A stretch of 11,844 nucleotides of DNA from JBDRGC01 sp043818215 (lineage in GTDB: Bacteria > Chloroflexota > Anaerolineae > Anaerolineales > UBA11858). Location: NCBI GenBank assembly GCA_043818215.1, contig JBDRGC010000197.1:1-11844 (forward strand), in the 5' to 3' direction. A program made the position numbers and the translations under genes. Every line of letters starts with the position of its first letter. Position 1 is the first letter of the stretch. This document shows, in pieces, positions 1-6,448 of the stretch. The notes under the pieces were generated by a model. It did no database searches. It saw only the letters and a program-made list of their open reading frames with translations, and was not told where the DNA came from.

Positions 1-27
1 CTCCCCCAGAATTGGGGGCCGGGGGGC
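1..27 (-). repeat. G/C-rich palindromic dispersed repeat, copy 1
   Basis: This end of the window is the reverse complement of a G/C-rich palindrome (runs of C, then AATT, then runs of G) that recurs at 7697-7722 and 11746-11772. The sequence is nearly identical in all three places. In copies 2 and 3 it is the last block of a longer composite repeat. Here only this block is visible because the window begins inside it. It lies downstream of the rpmE terminator and does not look coding. Confidence 0.75.
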
Positions 28-51
28 GAAGTAGGCTTCTGCCCTCTATTT

Positions 52-90
52 ATTAAGAAAAACCGCCCTCACGCGAATATGAGGGCGGTT
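52..90 (-). terminator. Rho-independent terminator of the rplU-rpmA-rpmE operon
   Basis: Read on the minus strand, an 11-bp perfect G/C-rich stem (positions 80-90 with 61-71) with an 8-9 nt loop is followed by a run of T (TTTTTCTT). It begins 20 bases after the rpmE stop codon, the expected place for the end of this operon. Confidence 0.9.
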
Positions 91-110
91 GAAGATCGTC
101 TGTTCAAAAC

Positions 111-584
111 CTATACAGCAATTTCTGCAGCTGCTTCTGGTAGTTCGTAGCCGAATTTGCGCAGGCTCTTCTTGAGATCGGCAAGAGATTTGCGACCAAA
201 GCCGCTAATGCTCAATAGAGCCGCCTCACCTTTTTCCAGGCGGTCCAAGACATCACCGACATTGATAACATCGGCTTTTGCGAGGGTGTCAATAGCTCGT
301 TTGCTCAAGTTCAGATCAGCAAGGGGACGATCTGGGGAAACACGGGCAATTGTGCGTGATTCTTTATCTTCCAGATAATCTTGTCGGGCTTTCAGCTTCT
401 TGTAGAAGCGGTCAACCTGACCTTCAGTATCCACAATGCGCTGTTCACCGGTATAGAAAGGGTGACACTTAGAACACACGTCCGTGCGAATCACCTTTTG
501 AGTGGAACCAGTGGTCCATGTATTGCCGCAGGCGCAAGTGACCGTGGCATCCAGGTAGTAAGTGGGATGAATATCTTTCTTCAT
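111..584 (-). CDS. rpmE: 50S ribosomal protein L31 with a C-terminal RNAP alpha-CTD-like domain
   Basis: A 157-aa protein. Residues 1 to about 70 are a zinc-type L31 of the large ribosomal subunit: MKKDIHP start, metal ligands C17-A-C19 and C37-S-K-C40, and the HPFYTG segment at 41-46. Ordinary L31 stops near residue 70. Here residues about 84-149 add a helix-hairpin-helix domain very like the C-terminal domain of RNA polymerase alpha: PLADLNLSKRAIDTL, then INVGDVL, then ISGFGRKSLADLKKSL and a final GYEL. R96 and G130-R-K-S133 match the alpha-CTD DNA-contact positions, while the usual Asn is Asp (D99). I chose ATG 584 over an upstream in-frame start because the protein then begins exactly like L31, and AAGGG lies 7 nt upstream. 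It is third in the operon, 10 nt after rpmA. L31 identity is certain; the role of the extra domain is inferred. Confidence 0.95.
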   Translation of the reverse strand: MKKDIHPTYYLDATVTCACGNTWTTGSTQKVIRTDVCSKCHPFYTGEQRIVDTEGQVDRFYKKLKARQDYLEDKESRTIARVSPDRPLADLNLSKRAIDTLAKADVINVGDVLDRLEKGEAALLSISGFGRKSLADLKKSLRKFGYELPEAAAEIAV

Positions 585-594
585 AATATAACCC

Positions 595-852
595 TTAAGC
601 AACCGGCACAACGCTAACGCGTTTGCGGCCACCATGAATAGTTTCGAACTTTACCACACCTTCGATGACAGCAAAGATGGTGTGATCTCTGCCCAGGCCG
701 ACATTAAGGCCTGGCTTGATCTTGGTGCCGCGTTGGCGAACCAGAATATTGCCAGAACGCACAACCTCGCCACCGAACTTCTTGACGCCCAAGCGTTTGG
801 ATTCACTATCACGACCATTGCGGCTGGAACCGCCACCTGTTTTATGTGCCAT
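595..852 (-). CDS. rpmA: 50S ribosomal protein L27
   Basis: An 85-aa protein of normal length for bacterial L27, which sits near the peptidyl-transferase centre of the large subunit. It starts MAHKTGGGSSRNGRDSESKR and continues LGVKKFGGE, SGNILVRQRGTK and GLGRDHTIFA, all diagnostic L27 blocks. The glycine-rich tail follows the initiator directly, so the cleavable N-terminal extension seen in Firmicutes L27 is absent. A GGAGAAGG ribosome-binding site lies just upstream. The gene is 11 nt after rplU and 10 nt before rpmE, so all three are surely one transcript. The rplU-rpmA pair is a widely conserved gene order. Confidence 0.98.
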   Translation of the reverse strand: MAHKTGGGSSRNGRDSESKRLGVKKFGGEVVRSGNILVRQRGTKIKPGLNVGLGRDHTIFAVIEGVVKFETIHGGRKRVSVVPVA

Positions 853-863
853 GATCCTTCTCC

Positions 864-1178
864 CTATTCCACTGATATATCGTCAATCTGAAGCCGCGTA
901 TACTGCTGACGATGGCCTCGTTTGCGACGATAACGTTTTCTGGGGATATACTTGAAAACGATGATTTTCCGACCTTTGAAGTGTTCCACAATAGTGGCCT
1001 TTACGCTGGCTCCCTCAACCGTGGGCGTACCCACACGGATGTCTTCATCGCCGGCAACCAGGAACACTCGATCAAGATCGATCTGGGTCCCCTCTTCGAT
1101 ATGCAGGCGGTCAACTTCGACCGTACTGCCTGGGACGGCTTTGTATTGCTTGCCGCCGCTTTCTATAATAGCGTACAT
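864..1178 (-). CDS. rplU: 50S ribosomal protein L21
   Basis: A 104-aa protein, full length for L21, which binds 23S rRNA in the large subunit. It has the standard start MYAIIESGGKQYKAVPG, the central VFLVAGDEDIRVGTPTV block and the basic FKYIPRKRYRRKRGHRQQYT segment that contacts rRNA. GGAGG lies a few bases before the ATG on the minus strand. It is the first gene of rplU-rpmA-rpmE, behind a perfect-consensus promoter and a leader of about 120 nt. Confidence 0.98.
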   Translation of the reverse strand: MYAIIESGGKQYKAVPGSTVEVDRLHIEEGTQIDLDRVFLVAGDEDIRVGTPTVEGASVKATIVEHFKGRKIIVFKYIPRKRYRRKRGHRQQYTRLQIDDISVE

Positions 1179-1300
1179 TTACGTTCCTCCAATCTTCACT
1201 TCGCCACACACTTCGCGTGCTACCGCCAAGGTGCGGGGAAGTTGGGGATTCATATTTTATTGGATAACACACACTCGCCCCAGCATCTTGCTGCCAGGGC
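1179..1300 (-). promoter_or_regulatory. 5' leader of the rplU operon
   Basis: With a start site predicted near 1300 from the -10 box, the mRNA has an untranslated leader of about 120 nt. Right at its 5' end is a small hairpin (CAGCA-AGA-TGCTG, 1281-1293), flanked by CCC and GGGG that can extend the stem. Leaders of rplU operons in other bacteria (for example the Firmicutes L21 leader) mediate autogenous control. Whether this one does is inference; I see no sequence match to that RNA. Confidence 0.4.
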
Positions 1301-1306
1301 TGCGTG

Positions 1307-1335
1307 ATTATACTGGGGATATGTAGGGCTGTCAA
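1307..1335 (-). promoter_or_regulatory. Consensus sigma70-type promoter for rplU-rpmA-rpmE
   Basis: On the minus strand TTGACA (1335-1330) and TATAAT (1312-1307) are separated by exactly 17 nt, a perfect match to the housekeeping consensus at both hexamers and the spacer. It faces the ribosomal operon and is back to back with the oxidoreductase operon. Confidence 0.9.
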
Positions 1336-1402
1336 CAAAAGAACACGCAAAAGAACAGGGATATTCGTACACTCACAAAATGACGGTTGGCACTACTAAA
1401 AA

Positions 1403-1432
1403 TGGACAAAAATAGTAGTATACTAATGTATA
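1403..1432 (+). promoter_or_regulatory. Possible promoter of the 2-oxoacid oxidoreductase operon
   Basis: TGGACA (1403-1408, five of six to the -35 consensus) is 18 nt from TGTATA (1427-1432, a poor -10). An alternative -10, TATACT (1419-1424), lies inside the perfect palindrome TAGTATACTA (1417-1426), which could instead be an operator. No strong pair is visible, so the assignment is tentative. Confidence 0.3.
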
Positions 1433-1452
1433 CGCGAGTGTATTCTAATGAA

Positions 1453-1507
1453 AGGGGGTGATGGTTTCAAAATGCAACTCCAACGCATTTCGAAACCACC
1501 ACCCCTT
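1453..1507 (+). promoter_or_regulatory. Long leader hairpin before the oxidoreductase operon
   Basis: About 22 base pairs can form between 1453-1475 and 1485-1507, with two single mismatches and one G-T pair, closing a 9-nt loop. A second small hairpin (CTTCT/AGAAG, about 1507-1521) follows, then the ribosome-binding site of the first gene. The position in the 5' untranslated region suggests an attenuator, RNA-stabilising or protein-binding element. I do not recognise it as a known riboswitch, and no run of U follows directly. Confidence 0.5.
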
Positions 1508-1556
1508 CTTTTCGAGAAGACATATCTAAATCCCAATTCGAAGAAGGAGGGGCTAA

Positions 1557-1808
1557 ATGCCCGTAAAAGGATGGATTGAAGTCGATGAACTGTACTGCAA
1601 AGGGTGTGAACTTTGTGTCGCGGCATGTCCACAAGATGTCTTAGCACTGGATATGAAGCGGCTGACTCCCAAAGGTTATCACCCCGCCTATTTGGAGGCT
1701 GATGGATGTACGGGCTGCGGCATCTGCGCGGTTGTATGCCCAGACGCCGCCATCACGGTCTACCGCGAGGCGCCACAGAAAAAATCCAAAGCCCAATTAC
1801 CCGATTAG
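1557..1808 (+). CDS. 2-oxoacid:ferredoxin oxidoreductase, delta (2[4Fe-4S] ferredoxin-like) subunit
   Basis: An 83-aa protein with two ferredoxin cluster motifs: C14-K-G-C17-E-L-C20-VAA-C24-P and C51-T-G-C54-G-I-C57-AVV-C61-P. These should hold two [4Fe-4S] clusters that pass electrons from the thiamine-diphosphate site to soluble ferredoxin. The length and the GWIEVDEL(Y)CKGCELC opening fit the delta subunit of the KorABCD/VorABCD group rather than free ferredoxin. A strong GGAGGGG ribosome-binding site lies just upstream of the ATG. It leads the operon, 13 nt before the alpha subunit. The cytoplasmic, oxygen-sensitive nature is known for the family. Confidence 0.93.
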   Translation: MPVKGWIEVDELYCKGCELCVAACPQDVLALDMKRLTPKGYHPAYLEADGCTGCGICAVVCPDAAITVYREAPQKKSKAQLPD

Positions 1809-1821
1809 GAGGTAGAGAAAC

Positions 1822-2946
1822 GTGGCAAAACAATTACTTAAAGGCAATGAAGCTCTTGCCGAGGCCGCCATACGCGCCGGGGTAGAAGGCTTTTTTGGCT
1901 ACCCAATCACACCCTCGACCGAATTTCTGGAACACATGGCGCAGCGCATGCCCAGGCTTGGCCGTGCTTTCGTCCAGGCGGAAAGCGAAGTGGCAGCCAT
2001 CAATATGGTCTATGGAGCGGCTTGCACCGGCAAACGCGCCATGACGGCCTCTTCTAGCCCCGGTTTGAGCTTGATGATGGAAGGCCTCTCTTATATCGCC
2101 GGCACTGAACTGCCTGTTGTGATAGTCAACGTGATGCGCGGCGGCCCTGGTTTGGGCAATATTTCTCCATCCCAGGGCGACTATTTCCAAATGACGCGCG
2201 GCGGCGGGCACGGAGATTACTTCCCAATCGTATTGGCCCCAGCAACCGTACAAGAAGCCATTGATTATATCGCTCTGGCTTTCGACCTAGCTGAAAAATA
2301 CCGCTCCATCGTATTCGTGATTGCGGATGGGAATATCGGCCAAATGATGGAACCTGCCGAATTGCCTCCCATGCGTAAGCTCCCCACAGAATTTCCCGAT
2401 TGGACAGTCACCGGCGCTAAAGACCGTCAGGCCAATATTCTCACCTCCATCTATATCACCCCCCGCGATGAGGAAGTAGTTAATATACGCATACTCAAAC
2501 GCTGGATGGAGGTCGAGAAAAACGAAGTCCGCTACAAAGAGTATTATATGGACGATGCCGAAATCGCGGTCATCGGCTTTGGGACAGCTGGACGAGTGGC
2601 ATTATCGGCAATCCGGATAGCTCGCGATGAAGGCCTCGAAGTTGGGTTATTCCGCCCCGTCACACTTGCGCCTTTTCCCAAGAAGCAAATCGAGGCTATC
2701 TCAAGACGGGTAAAGCGCATCTTGGTAGTAGAAATGAACTCCGGCATGATGCTCGAAGACGTAAAAGCGGCGGTGCAAGGGCGCGTTCCGGTAGAATTCT
2801 ACGGACGGATGGGCGGTATAACTCCATTCCCCGATGAAGTCCTGGATGAAATCCGCCGCGTAGCCAACAATACAGAAGACGTAACAGACAAAGAACGCGA
2901 ACAGTGGCTGGAACGCCTCGAGAAAATAATCGAGGGAGGCAAATAA
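1822..2946 (+). CDS. vorB: 2-oxoacid:ferredoxin oxidoreductase, alpha subunit (VorB-type)
   Basis: A 374-aa subunit starting at GTG, with TAGGAGG 9 nt upstream. It carries the pyrimidine-binding-like domain of ketoacid:ferredoxin oxidoreductases: GNEALAEAAIRAG near the start, FGYPITPSTEF at 25-35, QAESEVAAINMVYGAA, TASSSPGLSLMMEGLSYIAG, and VMRGGPGLGN-SPSQGDY followed by GGGHGDY. The second half is the transketolase C-terminal-like domain (IAVIGFGTAGRVALSAI, then LRPVTL-type GLFRPVTLAPFP). These blocks resemble proteins usually annotated as the 3-methyl-2-oxobutanoate oxidoreductase subunit VorB, so branched-chain 2-oxoacids are the first guess. 2-Oxoglutarate enzymes are very similar and cannot be excluded from sequence alone. 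The stop codon overlaps the next start (TAATG). Confidence 0.93.
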   Translation: MAKQLLKGNEALAEAAIRAGVEGFFGYPITPSTEFLEHMAQRMPRLGRAFVQAESEVAAINMVYGAACTGKRAMTASSSPGLSLMMEGLSYIAGTELPVVIVNVMRGGPGLGNISPSQGDYFQMTRGGGHGDYFPIVLAPATVQEAIDYIALAFDLAEKYRSIVFVIADGNIGQMMEPAELPPMRKLPTEFPDWTVTGAKDRQANILTSIYITPRDEEVVNIRILKRWMEVEKNEVRYKEYYMDDAEIAVIGFGTAGRVALSAIRIARDEGLEVGLFRPVTLAPFPKKQIEAISRRVKRILVVEMNSGMMLEDVKAAVQGRVPVEFYGRMGGITPFPDEVLDEIRRVANNTEDVTDKEREQWLERLEKIIEGGK

Positions 2947-3713
2947 TGGCTGAAGCAAATATCGTTTACCAACGACCCAAATCCCTATCCGACACAGCAA
3001 ATCTCTACTGCCCAGGTTGTACACACGGCGTAGCCCACCGCTTGATAGCTGAAGTTTTAGATGAAATGGGCCTCCGCGAGAAGGCCATCGGCGTGGCTCC
3101 GGTGGGGTGTTCGGTTTTCATGTACAACTATTTCAACGTTGATTTCGTGGAAGCCGCCCACGGCCGGGCGCCAGCCATGGCAACGGGCATAAAACGGGTG
3201 CGGCCTGGCAACACCGTATTCACCTATCAGGGCGACGGCGATCTGGCTTCTATCGGCATGGCAGAGATTGTGCATGCAGCCGCCCGCGGCGAAAATATCA
3301 CCGTGGTTTTCATCAACAACGCCATCTACGGTATGACAGGCGGACAGATGGCCCCCACGACACTGCCGGGTATGAAAACGACTTCGTCACCCTATGGGCG
3401 CGACGTAGAATTAGCCGGGTATCCAATCGGCATGGCTGAACTGCTGTCCACCCTGGATGGGGCCGGTTATGTTGTCCGGCGAAGCCTGCACGACGCCAAG
3501 AATATCCGCAAGGCCAAGAAAGCGATCCGTATGGCTTTCGAAACACAGCAACGCGGTTTGGGTTTTTCAATGGTTGAGTTACTTTCATCCTGCCCAACCA
3601 ACTGGAAACTCACGCCGCAAGAAGCATTGAGTTTCATCGCCGACAACATGATGCCCGTCTTTCCACTGGGCGACTACAAGGTAAACCCAGAACTGGCCGG
3701 GTTACGGGTATAA
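2946..3713 (+). CDS. 2-oxoacid:ferredoxin oxidoreductase, beta (thiamine diphosphate-binding) subunit
   Basis: A 255-aa subunit that binds thiamine diphosphate and contributes to oxidative decarboxylation of a 2-oxoacid plus CoA to acyl-CoA, CO2 and reduced ferredoxin. Visible motifs are YCPGCTHG (C22, C25) and GVAPVGCSVF (C55), the GDGD of the Mg/ThDP motif at 96-99, and N124-N125 with YGMTGGQMAPTT at 128-139. This ends the classic GDG-x(about 25)-NN element. The ATG at 2946 overlaps the alpha stop codon, and GGGAGG lies inside the end of alpha, so translation is coupled; an upstream in-frame ATG inside alpha would add 14 unlikely residues. Corresponds to KorB/VorA-type subunits. Confidence 0.94.
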   Translation: MAEANIVYQRPKSLSDTANLYCPGCTHGVAHRLIAEVLDEMGLREKAIGVAPVGCSVFMYNYFNVDFVEAAHGRAPAMATGIKRVRPGNTVFTYQGDGDLASIGMAEIVHAAARGENITVVFINNAIYGMTGGQMAPTTLPGMKTTSSPYGRDVELAGYPIGMAELLSTLDGAGYVVRRSLHDAKNIRKAKKAIRMAFETQQRGLGFSMVELLSSCPTNWKLTPQEALSFIADNMMPVFPLGDYKVNPELAGLRV

Positions 3714-3740
3714 AGATAGGATTTACGCAGTTGATCCCCA

Positions 3741-3858
3741 ATTTACCGCAGAGAACGCGAAGAGCGCGAAGAGCGCAGAGAAAACCAAGAAAAACAGTGA
3801 AAAACTCTGCGTTCTTCGCGAAGCATACCCGTAGGGTGCAGCGTACTCCGCGGTAAAT
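3741..3858. repeat. Palindromic GCGAAGA-type repeat between beta and gamma genes
   Basis: A 118-bp imperfect inverted repeat. The outer ends ATTTACCGC/GCGGTAAAT pair, and a 16-bp inner arm (CGCGAAGAGCGCAGAG) pairs with 15 of 16 bases of its partner after an A-rich loop. The right arm carries an extra piece of about 22 bp with its own small hairpin around CCCGTAGGG. Related half-sites are at 9931-9950 and 10187-10215. It fills most of the 186-nt gap in an otherwise tightly packed operon, so it probably arrived by insertion and would fold in the mRNA. Confidence 0.75.
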
Positions 3859-3902
3859 AGAACAGGATCATTTCAAGTGCGTAACTCCTAAAGGAGTTAG
3901 CC

Positions 3903-4457
3903 ATGGAAACAAGTATTATCATATCTGGATTTGGCGGTCAGGGAACCTTATTTGCCGGGCAAGTGCTGGCTTATGCAGCCCTGGACGCCGGTAAACACGT
4001 CACCTGGATTCCCTCTTATGGGCCAGAGATGCGCGGCGGCACCGCACGCAGCACAGTGATCATCTCTGACGAGGAGATCGGCTCTCCGCTAACGCGCCGC
4101 CCTTATGCGGTCATGGCCCTCAACCTGCCATCGCTGGATAAGTATGAGAACTTGGTCAAACAAGATGGCCTCATGATTGCCAATTCGTCCCTGATCAACC
4201 GGGAAATGGCCCGCACAGATGTGAGGGCTTTCTACATCCCCGCCGTAGAGATGGCGGAAGAAATTGGTAATCCGCGGCTGGCTAATATGCTCCTGCTCGG
4301 CGCCTTGCTGACCGTCGATCCAATTATCCCTCTGGACACTGTCAAGAAAGCCCTGGATGAGCATATCCCCGAACGCCACCGCAAAACCTTGCCGATGAAC
4401 TTCGAGGCTATGGATCGGGGGGGCGCGTTTGTGCAGGAAGCAATGGCAGAGAAATGA
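3903..4457 (+). CDS. 2-oxoacid:ferredoxin oxidoreductase, gamma subunit
   Basis: A 184-aa subunit of the pyruvate/ketoisovalerate oxidoreductase gamma family. It shows the glycine-rich GFGGQGTLFAG at 9-19, the SYGPEMRGGTA segment at 38-48 and the RLANMLLLGAL block, and its length is normal. In this enzyme family the gamma subunit helps bind CoA and completes the complex with alpha, beta and delta. AAAGGAG lies 7 nt before the ATG. It is separated from beta by a 186-nt spacer that is mostly a palindromic repeat, so its expression relative to alpha and beta may be altered. An intrinsic terminator follows. Corresponds to KorC/VorC-type subunits. Confidence 0.94.
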   Translation: METSIIISGFGGQGTLFAGQVLAYAALDAGKHVTWIPSYGPEMRGGTARSTVIISDEEIGSPLTRRPYAVMALNLPSLDKYENLVKQDGLMIANSSLINREMARTDVRAFYIPAVEMAEEIGNPRLANMLLLGALLTVDPIIPLDTVKKALDEHIPERHRKTLPMNFEAMDRGGAFVQEAMAEK

Positions 4458-4458
4458 C

Positions 4459-4500
4459 CGCTGATCGCTGACCGCCGACCGCCGTCTGCGGTCTGTCGTC
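4459..4500 (+). repeat. Heptad repeat, CGCTGAC family
   Basis: Six consecutive 7-nt units (CGCTGAT, CGCTGAC, CGCCGAC, CGCCGTC, TGCGGTC, TGTCGTC) start one base after the gamma-subunit stop codon. They are degenerate, but the 7-bp period is exact. Other heptad families are at 7627-7675 and 8164-8205. Confidence 0.6.
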
Positions 4501-4539
4501 GAATAATGAGCAACTTTTGCAGTATTGCCATTAAACTCA

Positions 4540-4573
4540 AACCGGCGCACTTCAACAGGTGCGCCGGTTTTTT
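4540..4573 (+). terminator. Rho-independent terminator of the oxidoreductase operon
   Basis: An 11-bp perfect G/C-rich stem (4540-4550 with 4559-4569) and an 8-nt loop end in six T residues (4568-4573). It lies about 80 nt after the gamma-subunit stop codon. The minus-strand side has only a weak T run, so it mainly serves the plus-strand operon. Confidence 0.92.
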
Positions 4574-4591
4574 CAGTGGTCAGGTGATAGT

Positions 4592-4750
4592 CAATGTCAT
4601 TAAGTTAAGCCATCGGCGGATTATCGCGCAGCATCCCCTTGAGGGACGAATCCGCCCAGAGCGTGCCAAACAGAGCGTGTCAAGATCCTCGGTTTTTCTC
4701 CTGGCGGATCCGTGATCCGCCAGCCACCGACCCTTAACTAAATGACATTG
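4592..4750. mobile_element. 159-bp MITE-like element with 18-bp terminal inverted repeats
   Basis: Ends 4592-4609 and 4733-4750 are inverted repeats matching at 17 of 18 positions. Inside are a perfect 10-bp hairpin (4701-4710 with 4714-4723), and the 8-bp arms GGCGGATT/AATCCGCC (4615-4622 with 4649-4656). AGGTGATA (4582-4589) and AGGTGACA (4751-4758) flank it as an imperfect direct repeat, a possible target duplication, although the left one is 2 bp away from the terminal repeat. It has no coding capacity. It sits between two convergent genes. Calling it mobile is inference; no second copy lies in the window. Confidence 0.5.
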
Positions 4751-4771
4751 AGGTGACAATTCAGAAAGTCA

Positions 4772-6448
4772 TCAATCCCAAATCAGCGGGCACACGCAGA
4801 ACGGCACGCCACGGTTGAAAACACTCAAGCTATCCAGCGCATACTTCAGCGCCGCGGCCGGCTCGGGCACAGGGGGAAGATATTGCTTCTCCGGCATAAA
4901 TATTCGCACCGGGGCGCACTCATGCAAGCCGGCCAGTTGGCGCGCTTTCGCAAAGGCTTGCTCCAACCCGCCGAGTTCATCCACCAACCCATTCTCCAAA
5001 GCCTGACGTCCCGTCCACACCCGCCCGCCGCCGATGGCGTTTACCGCTTCACGCTCCATCCCCCGGCTGGCCGCCACCCGCTCCAAAAACAAATCGTAAA
5101 TCCGTTGGATGTTTTCCAAAACGAGGGCGCGTTCTTCATCGCTGAACGGTTCTTCGGGCGCGTACAGCCGGGCATTTTTGCCGCGGCTGATGGATTCTTG
5201 CTTGATTAAAAATTTCTCGATCAGGCCGACATCTGCAAACTTGCCGCCGAGCACCCCGATGGAGCCGGTGATCGTGTTGGGCTGGGCCAGGATGACTTTA
5301 CCGGGCGTCGCAACCCAATATCCGCCTGAAGCCGCCATAGGCCCCATCACAACCACCAACGGTTTTTGGGCCGCGATCTTCTCCAATGCCAGGCGCATGG
5401 ATTCGGAAGCCGTTGACGAACCTCCCCCCGAGTCGACATAGACAACCACGGCCGCGGCGCGTTTGTCGGACAAAATCTGGCGGGCAGCCTGCACCACGCT
5501 CATGTCACCAGCGCGGTCATCGAAGACCAGTGGGAGGGGGATGGGAGGCTCGATGGGCGGCCGCTGGCTGTGCCCGTCCACAATCATGCCTTCGATGCTC
5601 ATCAGGGCAACGTACTTCCCCGGGTGTGCAAGGGGACGGCGGAAGAGTCGCCCACGCGCTGCATCCCAGGAAACCAGCCGGGCGGGTTGATCGCCATCCT
5701 GCAAGTGGGCTGGCAAATCATCTTCACTCAGCAGGTCATCAACAACACCCATCTCTTTGGCCTTGAGATCGGTGCAGGGGGTCTTGTCGATCATGATTTT
5801 GGCAGTCTCCGTGTCGATCTTGCGCCCATCGGCAATGGCTTTTGCTATCTCGTCATAGGCGGCATCGGCCAGCCAATTCGCCATTGCCCGCGCCTCGTCG
5901 GACATCTGGCTGCGAGTGAACATATCGGCAGCAGTTTTGTACGGCGTGATCTGTACGATGTCTGCTTTCACGCCCACGCGTTCTAAGGCCTCGGCGATGA
6001 ATGTGTACTGGCGGTGCAGGCCCAGGGGAGCAATCGTGCCGCTGGGGAGCAGCAAAATCTCATCGGCTGCGCAGGCCAGATAGTATGACGCCGTATCGTA
6101 AATGTAGGACCACGCCACCACTCGTTTCCCGGCTGTGCGCAGTTCTGCAATCACATCCCGCAAGGCATCTAGTTGCGCCAGGGGCATGGCTAACGGTCGC
6201 AGGTGCAGCAGTACCCCGCGCACCCGCGGGTCGCCGGCTACAATGCGGAACTGTTCGGCCAATTCTTGCAGGCTGATCTTCGGGGGGCGCAACTGGCGCA
6301 TGATCAGGTTGCCCGCCGGTTGGGGAAGTTCGGAGTATTCCCCTTCGAGGGTAAAGACAACATAATCGGGAGCTTTCCCAATTCGGCGGCGGAGATTAGT
6401 AAGCAGACGGAAGATGTATCGAATGGCGTAGATGGGGTATGTCAACAT
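4772..6448 (-). CDS. sppA: Signal peptide peptidase SppA-type S49 serine protease (67K form)
   Basis: A 558-aa protein with two tandem S49/ClpP-like domains, the length of the long E. coli-type SppA. The N-terminal half carries the catalytic lysine, K171 in ITPYKTAADMFTRSQMS, matching the E. coli YKSA..PF.R..MS motif. The C-terminal half carries the catalytic serine, S374 in MGPMAASGGYW, after the YVDSGGGS oxyanion region at 337-344 and before NTITGSIGVLGG. The family degrades leftover signal peptides and other membrane peptides at the cytoplasmic membrane. The first 20 residues (YPIYAIRYIFRLLTNLRRR) are hydrophobic and basic but too short and charged for a clear transmembrane helix. ATG 6448 is preferred because CAGGAG lies about 10 nt upstream and an earlier in-frame start would read through a hairpin repeat. 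It is monocistronic and convergent with the oxidoreductase operon. Confidence 0.95.
   Translation of the reverse strand: MLTYPIYAIRYIFRLLTNLRRRIGKAPDYVVFTLEGEYSELPQPAGNLIMRQLRPPKISLQELAEQFRIVAGDPRVRGVLLHLRPLAMPLAQLDALRDVIAELRTAGKRVVAWSYIYDTASYYLACAADEILLLPSGTIAPLGLHRQYTFIAEALERVGVKADIVQITPYKTAADMFTRSQMSDEARAMANWLADAAYDEIAKAIADGRKIDTETAKIMIDKTPCTDLKAKEMGVVDDLLSEDDLPAHLQDGDQPARLVSWDAARGRLFRRPLAHPGKYVALMSIEGMIVDGHSQRPPIEPPIPLPLVFDDRAGDMSVVQAARQILSDKRAAAVVVYVDSGGGSSTASESMRLALEKIAAQKPLVVVMGPMAASGGYWVATPGKVILAQPNTITGSIGVLGGKFADVGLIEKFLIKQESISRGKNARLYAPEEPFSDEERALVLENIQRIYDLFLERVAASRGMEREAVNAIGGGRVWTGRQALENGLVDELGGLEQAFAKARQLAGLHECAPVRIFMPEKQYLPPVPEPAAALKYALDSLSVFNRGVPFCVCPLIWD

Noticed and set aside
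1453..1507. Leader hairpin as a Rho-independent terminator
   Set aside because: No gene ends upstream on the plus strand, and the stem is not directly followed by a run of T; a regulatory leader is the better reading.
1834..2253. 139-codon minus-strand open frame inside the alpha-subunit gene
   Set aside because: It is antisense to a clear VorB-type gene, has no recognisable protein pattern and no ribosome-binding site.
4089..4555. Minus-strand open frames of 107-153 codons opposite the gamma-subunit gene
   Set aside because: They cross the intrinsic terminator and heptad repeat and have no protein-like motifs.
4883..6276. Several plus-strand open frames of 75-138 codons opposite sppA
   Set aside because: All lie antisense to the well-supported protease gene and show no domain-like sequence; they reflect codon bias of the true strand.
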